Shown: piece after piece, positions 36,220-48,800 of the stretch
Numbering within the stretch: the first letter of the stretch is position 1
Layout of the letters: each line of letters begins with the position of its first letter
The notes under the pieces: generated by a model
Database searches by the model: none
Told to the model about the DNA's origin: nothing
What the model saw: only the letters and a program-made list of their open reading frames with translations
Made by a program: the position numbers and the translations under genes
Source of the DNA: Plantago ovata
Lineage: Eukaryota > Streptophyta > Magnoliopsida > Lamiales > Plantaginaceae
Length of the DNA: 64,000 nt
Assembly (NCBI GenBank): GCA_028274465.1
Contig: CM051458.1
Location: 86,262,085 to 86,326,084, forward strand
Direction of reading: 5' to 3'

Positions 36220-36910
36220 AAAACACCTCGGAGTACACATTTTCAATGTATTAACATTTTCTCGTCTTTCGTATAAAAAGACATACTAGTTTAGTAGTAT
36301 TTTTAAAAAGATAAAGAAAGGACAAATTGATGGTTTTATTAGCTAAGTGAGAAACATTTCTTGTTCAAAATGAATTATTTATCAAATAAGAACTAAAATT
36401 ATAATTCAAACTGTCATTTAGTTTTAATTTTTAACGTAAATACTAATCCCTCCATATATAATCCCAAAGTAGACCGGTTTTCAAGAGTGAGAAACACCCC
36501 GGAGTACACATTTTCAAATCTATAACCATTTTCATATCTTTCATATAAAAAATTAGGAGTATTGTAATTTGTAAAGAGATAAAAAGGAACAAGTGAGTTT
36601 GGCTACGTGAGAAACAATTCTTATTCAAAATGAATTCATTAAACAAGTACTACTAAACTATCATCAAACTATTGGGTACTTTTTAGATTTTGATGTACAA
36701 ACTAGTTTCTTCGTATACAACTCCAAATAAGACCGGTTTATGAATCCAAAAATAGAAAACACCTAGGTTTAAACAATTTTCGATCTATATAACCATTTTC
36801 ACGTATTTCGTATGAAAAGAATATGCCATTTTACCAATATTTTAAAATGCGAGAAAATAAGAAAAAGGACAAGTAGTACGTGAGAAAAATTTCTCGCTCA
36901 AGACAAAAAA
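36220..36910 (+). promoter_or_regulatory. Three tandem ~265-bp repeats upstream of HMGR
   Basis: Each unit carries, in order, aacacc.cggagtacacatt (in the third, cacctaggtttaaacaattt), ataaccattttc or similar, tttcgtat.aaaaga, and gagaaacatttcttgttcaa-type sequence. The last block lies at about 36351, 36610 and 36882, spaced 259 and 272 bp. The array ends ~340 bp before the HMGR start codon, so it is in the promoter region. Units have diverged to roughly 70-80% identity. Effect on transcription is unknown. Confidence 0.7.
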
Positions 36911-37037
36911 TAAAGGAATTAATGAACCACCAAAATAAATGCCAGCTTAGATTAAAATATACGAGGAGGAGTAAGCAAAATAGAAATCTCAGGTTGAAAA
37001 TAAAAAAGAAGAAATCCTAAAAAGTAAAAAAAGTCTC

Positions 37038-37052
37038 TCTCTCTCTCTAGAC
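37038..37052 (+). repeat. (CT)n tract in HMGR leader region
   Basis: A tctctctctctctc tract, followed by further CT-rich sequence up to the start codon, typical of plant core promoters and leaders of housekeeping genes. Confidence 0.5.
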
Positions 37053-37252
37053 TTTTGTATTTGGTTTCTCTCACAACACAGACTAGTATAAAGAATCAAA
37101 CCATTCCCCGCAAACCTCGCTCTTCCAGCCAAACCAAACAGCCCGCACCGCTGGCCTTTCTCTATACATACACGGATACACCCACACACCTGTACGTATA
37201 TATCTGAAACCCTTTCTCTCTCCTCTATTCTTCCATCTCCTCTCTCAGTACA

Positions 37253-40116
37253 ATGGACATTCGCCGGAGACCACCCAAGCCATCAAACATCCATCTACCT
37301 CCTCCGCCCTCCTCCGCCGCGCACCACCACCACCACCACCAAAAACCTACCTCCCCTAAAGCCTCCGACGCCCTACCCTTACCTCTCTACCTAACCAACG
37401 GCGTTTTCTTCACTCTCTTCTTCTCCGTCGCCTACTTCCTCCTCCACCGGTGGCGCGACAAGATCCGCAACTCGATTCCTCTCCACGTCCTAACCCTCTC
37501 CGAGCTCGCCGCCATTATCTGCCTCATCGCCTCCTTCATTTACCTCCTCGGCTTCTTCGGCATCGATTTCGTCCAGTCCTTCATCACCAGATCGGACAGT
37601 GACGACAATTTCATCCTCCAGGACCAGAATCGGAGCATCCATTGCCCTCCGGTAGCCAAAATGGAGACCGTGGCGGTTCAGAGCGAGAGTTTACCTTTAC
37701 CTGAGGATGACGAGGAGGTTGTGAAATCGGTTGTCTCCGGTGAGATTCCGTCCTACTCGCTCGAATCGAGGCTCGGTGATTGTTTCAGAGCGGCGAAAAT
37801 TCGTCGTGAGGCGTTGCAGAGGGTGACAGGGAGGTCTGTGGAGGGTTTGCCTCTGGAAGGGATGGATTATGAGTCGATTTTAGGGCAATGCTGTGAAATG
37901 CCGGTTGGATATGTTCAGATTCCGGTCGGGATTGCTGGACCGTTGCTGATGAACGGGTGTGAGTACTCTGTGCCTATGGCGACCACGGAAGGGTGTTTGG
38001 TGGCTAGTACGAACAGAGGTTGTAAGGCGATTATGGTTTCTGGTGGAGCTACTGCTGTGCTGTTGAGAGATGGGATGACTAGAGCTCCGGTGGTGAGGTT
38101 TCAGTCAGCGAAAAGGGCCACTGATTTGAAGTTTTTCTTGGAGGATCCGATTAATTTCGATACATTGTCTGTCGTTTTCAACAAGTAAGGGCATTTAATT
38201 CTCATGTGTTTTCTCTCATGTGTTTTCTTGTTCTAGTTATGGAATATGGTGTGATGTCATTATACTAGTACTTACTTTGTAAGCTACGTGTATAGTAGCA
38301 TTTATGTCCTTTTAGTTCATCAGTCATTTGTACAATGCTGATTTATATCGTATTGTACCAGGTCAAGTAGATTTGCTAGGCTGCAGGGTATACATTGTGG
38401 TGTTGCAGGGAAAAATCTGTACATAAGATTTAGCTGCAGTACTGGTGATGCCATGGGGATGAACATGGTTTCTAAAGGTGTCCAGAATGTTCTGGATTTC
38501 CTACAGAGTGACTTCCCTGATATGGATGTTATTGGCATTTCTGGTTAGTGTGTTTACATCTGAGCTTTTAATCCTGTTTTTGACTAAGTCCGATGTGTTA
38601 ATTTTATTGTAGAATTGCCTTGTTTTGTCATTCTTGACTTAGTTTTATTTGGCGATTACAAGATTTATCGTATAGAAATCGAAGTCCTTTTGTTTTGTGT
38701 TAGTCTTGACCGTTTCTTGTTTTTGCCGTTTCTTGTCTTATATTACTAAATACATCTGAGCGATATGGATTCCTGATAGTATTTCTGGCTGTTGTTTCTT
38801 GTCATTTTCATTTTTTTCTCCTTTTGTATAACTTCCAATGGCAAGTGTTCTTATTTAGTTTCTATTCTATGGACGTTGTGCTGATATTTAATATTAACTT
38901 GATATTTACCTTTTCATATGATATTCTAAGCAAAATTGTCTTTTTTCGTGTTATAGGAAATTTCTGTTCTGATAAAAAACCGGCCGCAGTCAATTGGATT
39001 GAAGGGCGTGGAAAATCAGTTGTCTGTGAGGCTGTTATTACTGGTGACGTAGTATCAAAAGTATTGAAAACTACTGTATCTTCCCTTGTGGAACTTAACA
39101 TGCTTAAGAACCTGGCTGGCTCTGCCATTGCTGGTGCCCTTGGTGGATTTAATGCCCATGCAGCCAATATTGTATCTGCTATATTCATAGCCACTGGGCA
39201 GGATCCAGCACAAAATATAGAAAGTTCTCACTGTATTACTATGATGGAAGCCATTAACAATGGGAAGGATCTTCATGTTTCTGTAACTATGCCATCCATC
39301 GAGGTATTGTTATTGCAGTATACACTAATCCCATATAGATCATTCATTCTTTATTCTCAAGTGGTCATCAAATACTTAAAGGCATATGATTAAACACTGT
39401 CATGTTTATTCCTTCAAGAATTCTGCCATGTTCATTAGTTCCCGTTTTAAGTTTACTTTCTCTGCGATGATGGGCACTTGCCATTTCTGAAATGCCAACT
39501 AGACAGCTTGATAGCAAAGATGCCATAGTACCCCTGAAGTCCGTCTCTTTTCCTGTCTGCCTGGAAACTTGTAGATCACTAATTTAAGCATTGAAGTTTA
39601 CATTTAAGTTATCATTCCATTAATATTAAGTAGTGCTCCGAGTCTTGAGTTCCCTCCTTAAAAACTATTATGCTATGTAGCAAGCGTATGTCACTTTTTT
39701 AAAATTGAAGGAAGCTGTGGTAAATCATTAACTTCATATTTGTTTCTTTTGGAAGGATGATTCACATAGAGACCCTGGTCCCTGTAGTTATAGTTTCTGC
39801 CATGTATGCCCTATTTAACGTAAAATTTGCACCTTGTGAAGCATCCTCTGTAACCTGCTTCCATTTGTTCCAGGTTGGCACTGTTGGAGGTGGAACTCAA
39901 TTAGCATCACAATCCGCTTGCCTTAACCTACTAGGCGTAAAGGGCGCTAATAAAGAATCCCCCGGTGCAAATGCTCAGCTTTTAGCCACAATTGTTGCTG
40001 GTTCAGTATTGGCCGGAGAGCTCTCTCTGATGTCTGCCATTTCAGCTGGTCAGCTCGTCAAAAGTCACATGAAGTATAACCGATCCAGTAGGGACATCAC
40101 CAAAATTGGTTCCTAG
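37253..40116 (+). CDS. HMGR: 3-hydroxy-3-methylglutaryl-CoA reductase
   Basis: Four exons: 37253-38184, 38362-38543, 38957-39303, 39874-40116, giving 1704 nt and 567 residues, the normal plant length. The enzyme reduces HMG-CoA to mevalonate with 2 NADPH, the committed step of the cytosolic mevalonate route to sterols, sesquiterpenes and triterpenes. The N-terminus [10 protein letters not shown] carries the basic ER-retention-type Arg motif of plant HMGRs, a His6 run (24-29), and two membrane spans (about 46-64 and 85-106) that anchor it in the ER. The variable linker (~110-155) is acidic. The catalytic domain has [26 protein letters not shown] (catalytic Glu), TGDAMGMNM (Asp), [11 protein letters not shown] (Lys), [10 protein letters not shown] (cofactor), and [14 protein letters not shown] near the C-terminus (catalytic His). 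All key residues are present, so it appears functional. The three-intron structure is the standard plant one. Confidence 0.97.
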
Positions 40117-42091
40117 AAGTAGATAATTGTTTCTTCTAATGGTTGGTGGAAGCCATAGGGATTCAGGGGGAGTACATGATGGAAAAAAATCAAGATCAAA
40201 GCATGTGAGGCTGCTTCATGTCACAGCTGGAAAGTATACAAGCATGTGAAATTCTGAGAATGGGGCTGGCATGTTTGGATTTTTACAACCCCGTCCCAGT
40301 CCAGTATCATCCCCACACTAGTGCGAAATATCACGTGTCCATTATCGCATTATCGCAAGTGTGTTCGTATCGCTTTCCTTGTTTTAGTGAATCAGAATCT
40401 GTTGTGAGGTTATATTTTTTTATTATCTTCTCCTGGGTGGTAGGCTTGCCTGTTGTGCTCTGTTTAAATTATATCTGTGCGACTGTATCTCGTCTTGTCC
40501 GTCTAGTATTTATTTTTGTGGCTTCGTACAGGCTAAGCACTTATTTAGACCGTTGTTGAACGTGGAGAAAGCAACAGTTTTGTTGTTGTCTAACACGTTG
40601 TAACCATGTAATTATGTGATGGCTCTCATTAGACGACTGAGTTATGAATGATGTTGTACTGTTTGGAGTTTAATGGAAAATGGCAGGATGTGCTGTACTT
40701 TTTGGTCCAGAGCCCCTTTTTTTTTTTTTTCTCTTCTTTGAAATGTTCTGTTGTTGTTTAACACGCTCTAATCATTTCACCAATACTAATTAGCAATAGT
40801 GTCAAGAAACCTCCTTACTCTCGTTTTCGGTGGATGTGACTTTAACGATGATTCTTTGTTTCTTTCTTTGAGGTAAAGCGGACTACGAGGATGTTGAGGC
40901 GTATTTTTATTCGGGTGGTTTAATCTATGACTCTATGTTCTATTATGGTGAACAACATAGGGGTATCATAAGTTCACCTTATTCTGCCTACTGTTGCCAT
41001 TCATCCAACAAATCACCCTCATTGAAGTTTCATTTTCAAGATAAGTGTCGGTTTATTATTTTTGTACACAGATTTCAATTTCTCACAGGATGTTCCAAAA
41101 TTTAGCCTGGCTATGTGTCGACCGACAATCTCAAAAATGAGAGAACTCGTTGGAACTTGGAAGATTCAATCTTACTTTGCTTGTCCAAGCGCCACAATGT
41201 GATCATGCTGGCCACTTGTGAATTGTGAATCATTAATGATTGATTAACAAATGTTTCTGTAGCAGGCCCCTTAATTAAAAAAACACACAAAACAAGCTGT
41301 TCATATCAAAAGTAGCTTAATACAGATTTGATGATGCATGCATTTCAAATAAATTAATCTTAATCTGTAAAGAGTTGTTGAATTGTTAAAAGCCATGATT
41401 CAACATTCTTGTCGTGTAACTAATGAGTAGATGCAACTAATGCAGTGTTAAGGAACCAAATCAAATCTGATTATTAAGTAAACAAACAAAGAGGATAAAG
41501 CATCTTGCTGCTGATCCGATCCATTTAGTGACCGATTCAATTGAGTGATGCAAAAATAAATCTTGTGTTGTTGTTAACTTTCATGACTGTCAAGCACATG
41601 TGATCCATTTTTGGAGTATCACGGCAACATGTTAGCGTGTTGTCCCAGTCTTTAGTCCTTTCTGCAATCGTTCGTTATTTTTTAGGGTTAGTCCCAGACT
41701 AACATGCATTTTGAACTTTTCTAATTAACCTCCAGCTGATGTAGGGTTAGAGCTTGATGGACGACAAGAGGTGTGCCCCTGTGAGGAAGTTGGTCTACGA
41801 CGCGAATTGAATCGGGGTTGGGAATGTACGTACGATGATTTTGAGTTTAAGTCTGTGCTTACAACTTACTACATACCGCATAGGCGCATAGTGTAACACA
41901 ACTACACAAGAGTACCAATGCCATATTAAAATTTTTACATTAGTTTTTTATGACTACCATTATCACCATGTGCCAAGTTATGTTTTCATACTTTTGCCCA
42001 CAAGTTTAAGAGAATGGATTAATAATTACTCAAACTTGGAGCATTTGAAGGTGTGTTCGTCTTTTTAGAGTACGCGGGGTTGGTGCTTTCA
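40117..42091. other. HMGR 3' UTR and intergenic DNA
   Basis: The HMGR 3' UTR probably occupies the first ~550 bp, to about 40680. The rest holds no gene or repeat I can support. Confidence 0.5.
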
Positions 42092-42594
42092 AAAGCATAC
42101 TGAGTTTTTTGTGTTTTAATGGCAAAATATATTAATCAATAGAAAATAGTTACAATACAAATATAAATATGTATAAGAAATGCACATCGAAATTCAAAAT
42201 AAAAAATCGACATCGGACTAAGATAGAATATAAAATATGGGCAAACTGCAAAACCGTTATATATGTAACAGAACTTGACCAACCCCCTCTTCTAGTTTAG
42301 TGTGTCAATCTTACTAGCAAGAAATCCAAGATTTTGGGGGTGACGAATTATAAACCAATTCAAACCAAGGCCAAAGAGACGGAATACCTTTCATAACAAG
42401 TTTAGATAACTTAGTTAGAAACGAAAATGATAGTTCTAATGAGTTACGTAAACAATCACGAGAATGCAAATTGGCACCTGTATATATCATACCAAGACCC
42501 AGAAGTCAAAAACCACCAAAAAAAAGGGGATCAAATACAGCGCCCGTGAGTAAATAGACCAGAGCCACTGAACCAAAAGCAAAGCATACTGAGT
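42092..42594 (-). mobile_element. 5'-truncated retroposon with 14-bp target-site duplication
   Basis: The insert 42106-42580 is bounded by aaagcatactgagt at 42092-42105 and again at 42581-42594, an exact match. The T-rich left end marks a minus-strand element with a short A-tail. The body has no intact ORF, which fits a LINE 3' region. Confidence 0.8.
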
Positions 42595-44059
42595 GGTGTA
42601 ATTTGTGCTGAGCGATGGTGTAGTCAATGGTGTGGAATTTTGGACCTTGTGTTATGCGGTGCAATTATTAGAATTTTCGTGAAATAATTTTAAGATACTG
42701 CACAATGGAAGATCTTTTATAGGGTCGGTAATTCGGAACTGTTATTCAAGCCAACTCCAAATGGTCCAAATGCATTTAAAGGTTCAAATGGTTTCAAACC
42801 GCTATGGGACCATATCGTGGAGCCATTTGATGCATATACACTATGTCTGATCTTGGTGCCGAGTGCCGACATAGAATTCATCTTAGAGGCATGTAGTATA
42901 TAAATTTGAAAGTATTTAGGATTACAATTTCTAAGAATCCTCTACAAGAAATATCTAAAAATTAAACTTTGAAAAGTTGAGCGACTTTGTTGTTGTGGTC
43001 TTCTCCCTGTTGACTTGGAAGTCTAAATTTTTGGCTCAAGGGCCTTCGCAACTCATTTTTGATAAAAAAAATTGACATTGGCGGATGACGCTTGTTAACT
43101 TCTTGTTGACTTGATGGACTTTCGCGATGGATGTCGTTGACTACGTCTTGATCTTCTTGACTTGTGTGTCTCTATCTTCTTCAGTAGTTTTGTGCTTCAT
43201 CTGATTTTGACGGAAAACTTGACTTGATTTTGCGTCTATTCAAGGGCCTTCACAACTTGATCTCGAAACTTGACAGGGATTTTATTTGGCTTGGATGTTG
43301 TCAATGCAAGAGCTTGCGCTTGATCTTGAATTGAATTGAACGTCAGGATTTAACTTGATCTTCACAATGAACGCTTCTTCAAGGGTCGCGAGGACTTGAT
43401 GATCTTGAATTCAGCAAGGGTTGTTGCTTTGATATTTGATGAAGAATTCCTTGAGCTTTGGGATGAACTTCGATCTTCTATGTGATGTTGCTTCAAGGGT
43501 CATCTAAATTTGTTCTTAAATATGCGAGTGGTATTACCTTGGATTTTCTTGAAGAACTGCGATAGTTCTTGCCAGAAAGGCTTGGGAGGGTGGCTTCAAT
43601 CTCCGTCGCTTTGAAGAACGTGGTGCTCACCATTATTGAAGTGGAATTGAGCTCTAGAAATTGAGTTTGGGTGTTGACATACAAGAATCAGGCAGAATGA
43701 TGACGAAATTTGCGATCGAAAAGGACCCGAGCGACTGGATTTGCGATCGTACACGTTCCGTCCACAAACCTTGGTCGTATTTGTCCGCGCGACGAAATTT
43801 TAAAATCACAATGTTGCAACGGACAACGCGACGAATGATTTTCGGCTACACATATATTGCGACGGTTCTCTTCGAACCAAATCTGGTCGAACCAAGCCAT
43901 CAAGCTCACGAACATTCCAACTCTAGGCACCCACTCTTCACAAAGAAAGCCATTAACTTTAATCTTCAAACTACAAGAAAGACACACACTACTGCATGAT
44001 TATATCTACCCAAACTGCGGGAAAATCGAATTTAAGTAGTAGTGCTTTAATGAATGACC
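42595..44059. other. Intergenic DNA with ttgact/gatctt-rich stretch
   Basis: No gene recognised. From about 42960 to 43690 the sequence is rich in loosely repeated gacttgat and gatcttgaa words, which suggests old transposon DNA, but no termini were found. Open frames at 43661-43999 have no recognisable domain. Confidence 0.4.
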
Positions 44060-44583
44060 ATTCCAGCTATGCTTTTACACGAATCGCGCCTTATCGAGTA
44101 TTCGACTTGGCTCGGCTCGATAAGATTTTCGAGCCGAGCTCGAGCCTAAACTTAGGCTGCTCGGCTCGCGAGTACTCGGTAAGGCTCGTTGAGGCTCGAT
44201 ATGATGTACATTATTAGTAGTATTAGTATAGTATTATAAGTTATGATTTAAGATTATTGGTTTGAATTGCTTATATTTGCATTTTGTTAGACTTTAATGA
44301 TTTCATCATTTGGGAGTTGATTGTAAGGCATAATCTTGAATTTGTTTATATTTTATTTAATATTTTAACATATTTTTCATAGTATTTTAACAAACGAACC
44401 GATCCAAATGAGCCGAGCTCGAGCCAAATTAACCGAGCTTGAGCCTGAAATTAAGCTCGCTTCGTTAAACGAGCCGAGCTTAACGAGCTCGAGCTCGAGT
44501 CTGAAATCAGGCTCGCTTCATTAACGAGCCGAGCCGAGTCCAAGCAATACTCGACTCGGCTCGTTAAACATCACTATTCCAGC
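44060..44583 (-). mobile_element. Non-autonomous hAT-type element, copy 2 (inverted)
   Basis: Inverse complement of the element at 33307-33849, with the same ggctcg/gagcc-packed subterminal blocks and AT-rich core. It spans about 44068-44576 and is flanked by attccagc at 44060-44067 and 44576-44583 (a 7-8 bp duplication depending on where the terminal A is counted). The left terminus is more decayed than the right. Confidence 0.85.
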
Positions 44584-44770
44584 CTATCATAAGCCTTAGC
44601 TATGTGCAATTTTAGTGCCATATAGTGATGTGTAGATTTTTTTCTTCCTAATTAAGCATGGTGTGAATGAGCTCCCCCCCCCAACATTTTGAAGAGAATC
44701 TTGTTATAGATAATATTATTGATTTTCAAAATTCCCCCGCAGGAACTTCCGAGATAACCTTATATATGTG

Positions 44771-45170
44771 ATTTCGCCCCTCCTAACTTCAAATTCTGAA
44801 CCCACCATTGAATTCATGTGGTATCATAATGCTTCCGATGCTTTGAACCATATTGAAAGATAATGCCTATATAAAATGTTAATTTATTCAACAATCCTCT
44901 CTCTCACCAACTCCCTATCGAACCAAACCACACTAAGATAATTTCCCAAATATGAACCTAACCGCACTAAGATAATTTCGCCCCTCCTAACTTCAAATTC
45001 TGAATCCACCATTGAATTCATGTGGTATCATAATGCTTCCGATGCTTTGAACCATATTGAAAGACAATGCCTATATAACATGTTAATTTATTCCACAATC
45101 TGACAATCATCTCTCTCACCAACTTCCTATCGAACCAAACCGCACTAAGATAATTTCCAAAATATATGCA
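44771..45170. repeat. Tandem duplication (204-bp period) upstream of a small gene
   Basis: atttcgcccctcctaacttc starts at 44771 and again at 44975. The two copies stay collinear through atgcttccgatgctttgaac and accgcactaagataattt. The right copy ends ~300 bp before the start codon at 45473. Confidence 0.85.
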
Positions 45171-45472
45171 CTTGGGCTAAATTTCTTGCTCAAGACGTGC
45201 AAAGACTTCAATGGAATGGTCCATATTGGGCTACGAGAATAAATCATAGTTAATGGGCATAACGATCAAATCCAAAAGCAGCAAACGGTTTATCAGCCAA
45301 ACAGTAGATTATTTATCTTCTTTATTTCCACGGAACATAGATTCTTTTCCCACCGATTTCATCCCATAAAATTTCAGCCAGTTTCCAATCTATTTCAGCT
45401 AGTGTTAGAATCAAAATTCCGTTACCAATCTGATCGTGCAATCGAGCTTTTGGTACTGAACAATTCTCTACA

Positions 45473-45875
45473 ATGTCAACCGGGTGGAAGAAAGCGATCA
45501 ACAGCGTTAGGACTCTCGCCGGAAATTCGTTGGGCGGGCTGAAAGGCCCCAGCAATATAGCTTCGTGGCTCGTTGCCGGATCCCTAGCTTATTACCTTTG
45601 GGTTCGACCTTCTCAACAGCTTAAAAAGGAGCAAGAGGTTGTTACTTTTTACTACATCTCATTCTCAATTATTCTCAATTATTCTCAATTATATTATTCT
45701 AGTCATTCTAGTTATTTATTTTTACTGTCTCTTAATTATATAGTTTTGGATTTGTTTGTGCCAGGAGAGAATACGATTGGCAGCTGCTTCGAATGCCTAT
45801 GGATATGTCGAAAATCGAAAACCGGAGAGTGAATTGGCTTATGGAAGCAAAACTGGAGCTGAAAAATCGGATTAG
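45473..45875 (+). CDS. Small single-span membrane protein, function unknown
   Basis: Two exons, 45473-45637 and 45765-45875 (GT-AG intron), give 91 residues. The N-terminal part MSTGWKKAINSVRTLAGNSL is amphipathic and basic, reminiscent of mitochondrial presequences or membrane-proximal helices. One transmembrane segment follows (about 31-46, SWLVAGSLAYYLWV), then a charged tail (RPSQQLKKEQEERIRLAAAS...) likely helical. No known domain was recognised; size and pattern fit small organelle-membrane proteins, which is inference. Splicing preserves frame exactly and the stop is at 45873-45875. Confidence 0.7.
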
Positions 45876-48800
45876 ATGAGTAAGTTTTGTTAGGTTTTAA
45901 GTTAAAATATACTGAATGCTGGGGTTTATGAGGTTTACTGTATATCATATCCCATGATACATATATATTTTACATCCATGATTGCTGGTTTTGGAATTAT
46001 TTATTGAGTTGGAATAAATGGTGGTAGTTATATAACTTATATAGTCATGCTTGTTACATCTGATTTAGGATTATGTGCTTTGTCAATTGTCAGCATTTTG
46101 ATTTATATTGTTCTAGAGTTTGAATGATTGACACTTGGATGATTGGATAAAGCATAATCATTGCTTTAGTTGTTGCTGTGTTAATGTCATGTTCATCCAT
46201 CTGTTTGGAGTTTTCATCTGAAGCATCAAGATTATGAAACTTGCCATTACTTGAGTTAGATGATGATCAATTATTAATATGCTGATGAGGTTGGATCTGA
46301 CTGACATGTCTGGATAGTTTCTAGAGAAATAGTTTACATAGATGCGAGCTGATCATGCAAGGAGTAAATAAAAAAAATTCGTGGGTCCTTGATTCTTAAA
46401 TGATGTTTCAGCATGTATCTAGAATCTTATCATGCAGTATAACACCTGGCTTGTTATTCAATCATCTTTATTTTGTTCTCTTCTTTCCAAACGAGACACC
46501 TGGTTTTTTGTCAGTGTTTTGTGTATTATGGATCTTTAGTTTGCCATGAAATGCCGCATTTCTGGTTATATAAATCTCAGAAGTATATGTAATCTTGAAC
46601 TTATTACTATTACTAAAGTTCTGCATGGTGTCGAATTCACGCCTCACTTTATCGTATTATTAGGCTGTGATAACATGGCAACTCAGGTCAATGAATTTTG
46701 ATGCACTTTATTTTCTTGGGCGGGCGTAACAAAAGTGGAGTGATGAAGGAGTTTCTGTTGCAAATCAAACTGTATATTCTATTAACCGACTAACAACAGT
46801 GTAAGCCAGCGTCCTTCATTAAGTGAGTGAAATGGTAGATGTCAAATAAAGTAAGGTGTTATAATTATGGTTAAAGGATTTGATGGATCGTTAAGAATTA
46901 ATCCAACTTATTAATTCTTAACTGAGAACTACGAACAAGGATCTAGTCGAGCTTCTGTCTTTCCTTGTAAACAGAAGCATTCCTGCCCCACAGGAATATA
47001 GCCAGATTTGTAGGATAAGGAAGGACAGTTCAATTGCTGAACATAGAATTTATCATATTCAATATGTAAGGGGTAACATTTCAATAGTGTATTATGCTTT
47101 TTTAGTCGTTGGCCATACATATTTATGCACCCTACAATTTCAGTGAGATGCTAATTTCACTCAATTCTATTTTCAATTTGGGTAAGTATCTAACTTATCT
47201 CCGTTGCTCGCAACATGGCACCATACCATCCAAAACAATAGCTTGCCCGACTTCTAGCCACCGTGACAACTCCATTGTCTTTCTGCTGCTCCTGCAGCTG
47301 TCCCTCATTACTCGAGAAGCCCTAGTGACCTAAATTCTTATCAAGGGTAATGAAACAAGAACCAAAAAATAGATGCTAATGCTGCCTACCGCTGCAAAAT
47401 GCTGCTTTTTCTGCATTCAGTTTAATGGTTTGTTGTATCTTCGAGTTGGTCTATTCTATCGAGTCTCTAGTTTGTTTCAACTAACAAACTTCGAATTAGA
47501 ATCACCTCCCTCTCCTGGCTGCTGGCCTGCTGCCATGGTTTGTGTTTTTAGCTCAGTTATTTATTTGTGCTCTCACTTTATTGTTTATTCAGAGTATTCA
47601 GTACACAACGAACTTTGCTAAGCTTGACAGTTAGGTCATTGTCAATCATAGTGTATTGGAGTTTGAGAGTTGTTCTATGTGTACTGCATTGTTATATGGA
47701 TTAAGTGATTCATTGATTCATTCATATCACGTGGACGTGGATTCACGGAGAGTACATGTATAGAAGTTCATTAGTGGTTGTACTTTACCAATATCGTGAC
47801 TCTAACCGTAATACACTGATCAACAAGGCATAACTCTACCCTAATACTCTATGATTGATCATGATGGAACCATGGTCAAGGAGCTGCCCAATTGGTGTGA
47901 ACGGTACACGGAGCATGGCCAATATTTTAGAAGTTGACTTTATTTATGTTACACTTAGTCTAGCATTTGAGTGGCTATTTTATTTTATATACTCGTGTGT
48001 TTTGTTTTTCTAGGGTTTGACCATACATGTCATGAACGCTTGTTATCTTCATAAGTTCATTTAAGAAGTAAACAACATTCTTCACCTAGGTCCTTTTCAC
48101 GGATGCAAGTGCGACTGCATCAGCTGGTATCAATAGCAAGGTTGTGACTTATGATTACCTCAACGTTTTCAACTGTGCTATGGCTCTCGATTAGGATAGG
48201 TTGATTCCAATGTCTAGTAGCTTTGTAAGCACTACTATGTAGTATGCAGGAAACAAAATGAGATCAAGGACTCTGAAGCGTTTGTCCTGGTTTCCAAATC
48301 CAGGATTGCAGAATCGTATGTCGTTAAATGCTTCAAATAGGCATTGATCCTGTTGTCTGTTTACTGATTCCTAAAAGGCTAAAACTCTTTGAGATCCAAT
48401 CTATCCTTATTAGAAGTCACCAGATGTGCAAAAGCATTGATTTAACAAGTCCAACCTGGCTTTGGAAACCAATTGACGTGGACGCATTGGCATCTGTGAT
48501 AAACCTAGACAAAGAACAATAATATTCCACCAAAAGTGTTTTAAAAAGCTGAATTTAGGACCCTGATTAGCTTCGACGTGCCTATTTTTTAATTGTGCAA
48601 TAATCTGTCACATGCTTGATTGATAATTTGATACCTTGGATCATGTTAGATAGGGGTTTCTATCAACTTATCTTGACGGAACAACTGTTCATATGATGAC
48701 TATGTGCGCTTAAAAGAATAGGGCCTGAGTATTTGAATTTTGATATTAGCTTGCAGGACTGGACACACTGCTGGACTAGATTGCAATTTTATTGGAAACA

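Noticed and set aside
38824-39393. 189-residue ORF as a separate gene
   Set aside because: It is HMGR exon 3 extended into flanking introns.
43661-43999. 112-residue ORF
   Set aside because: Open on both strands with no recognisable motif; sits in probable old transposon DNA.
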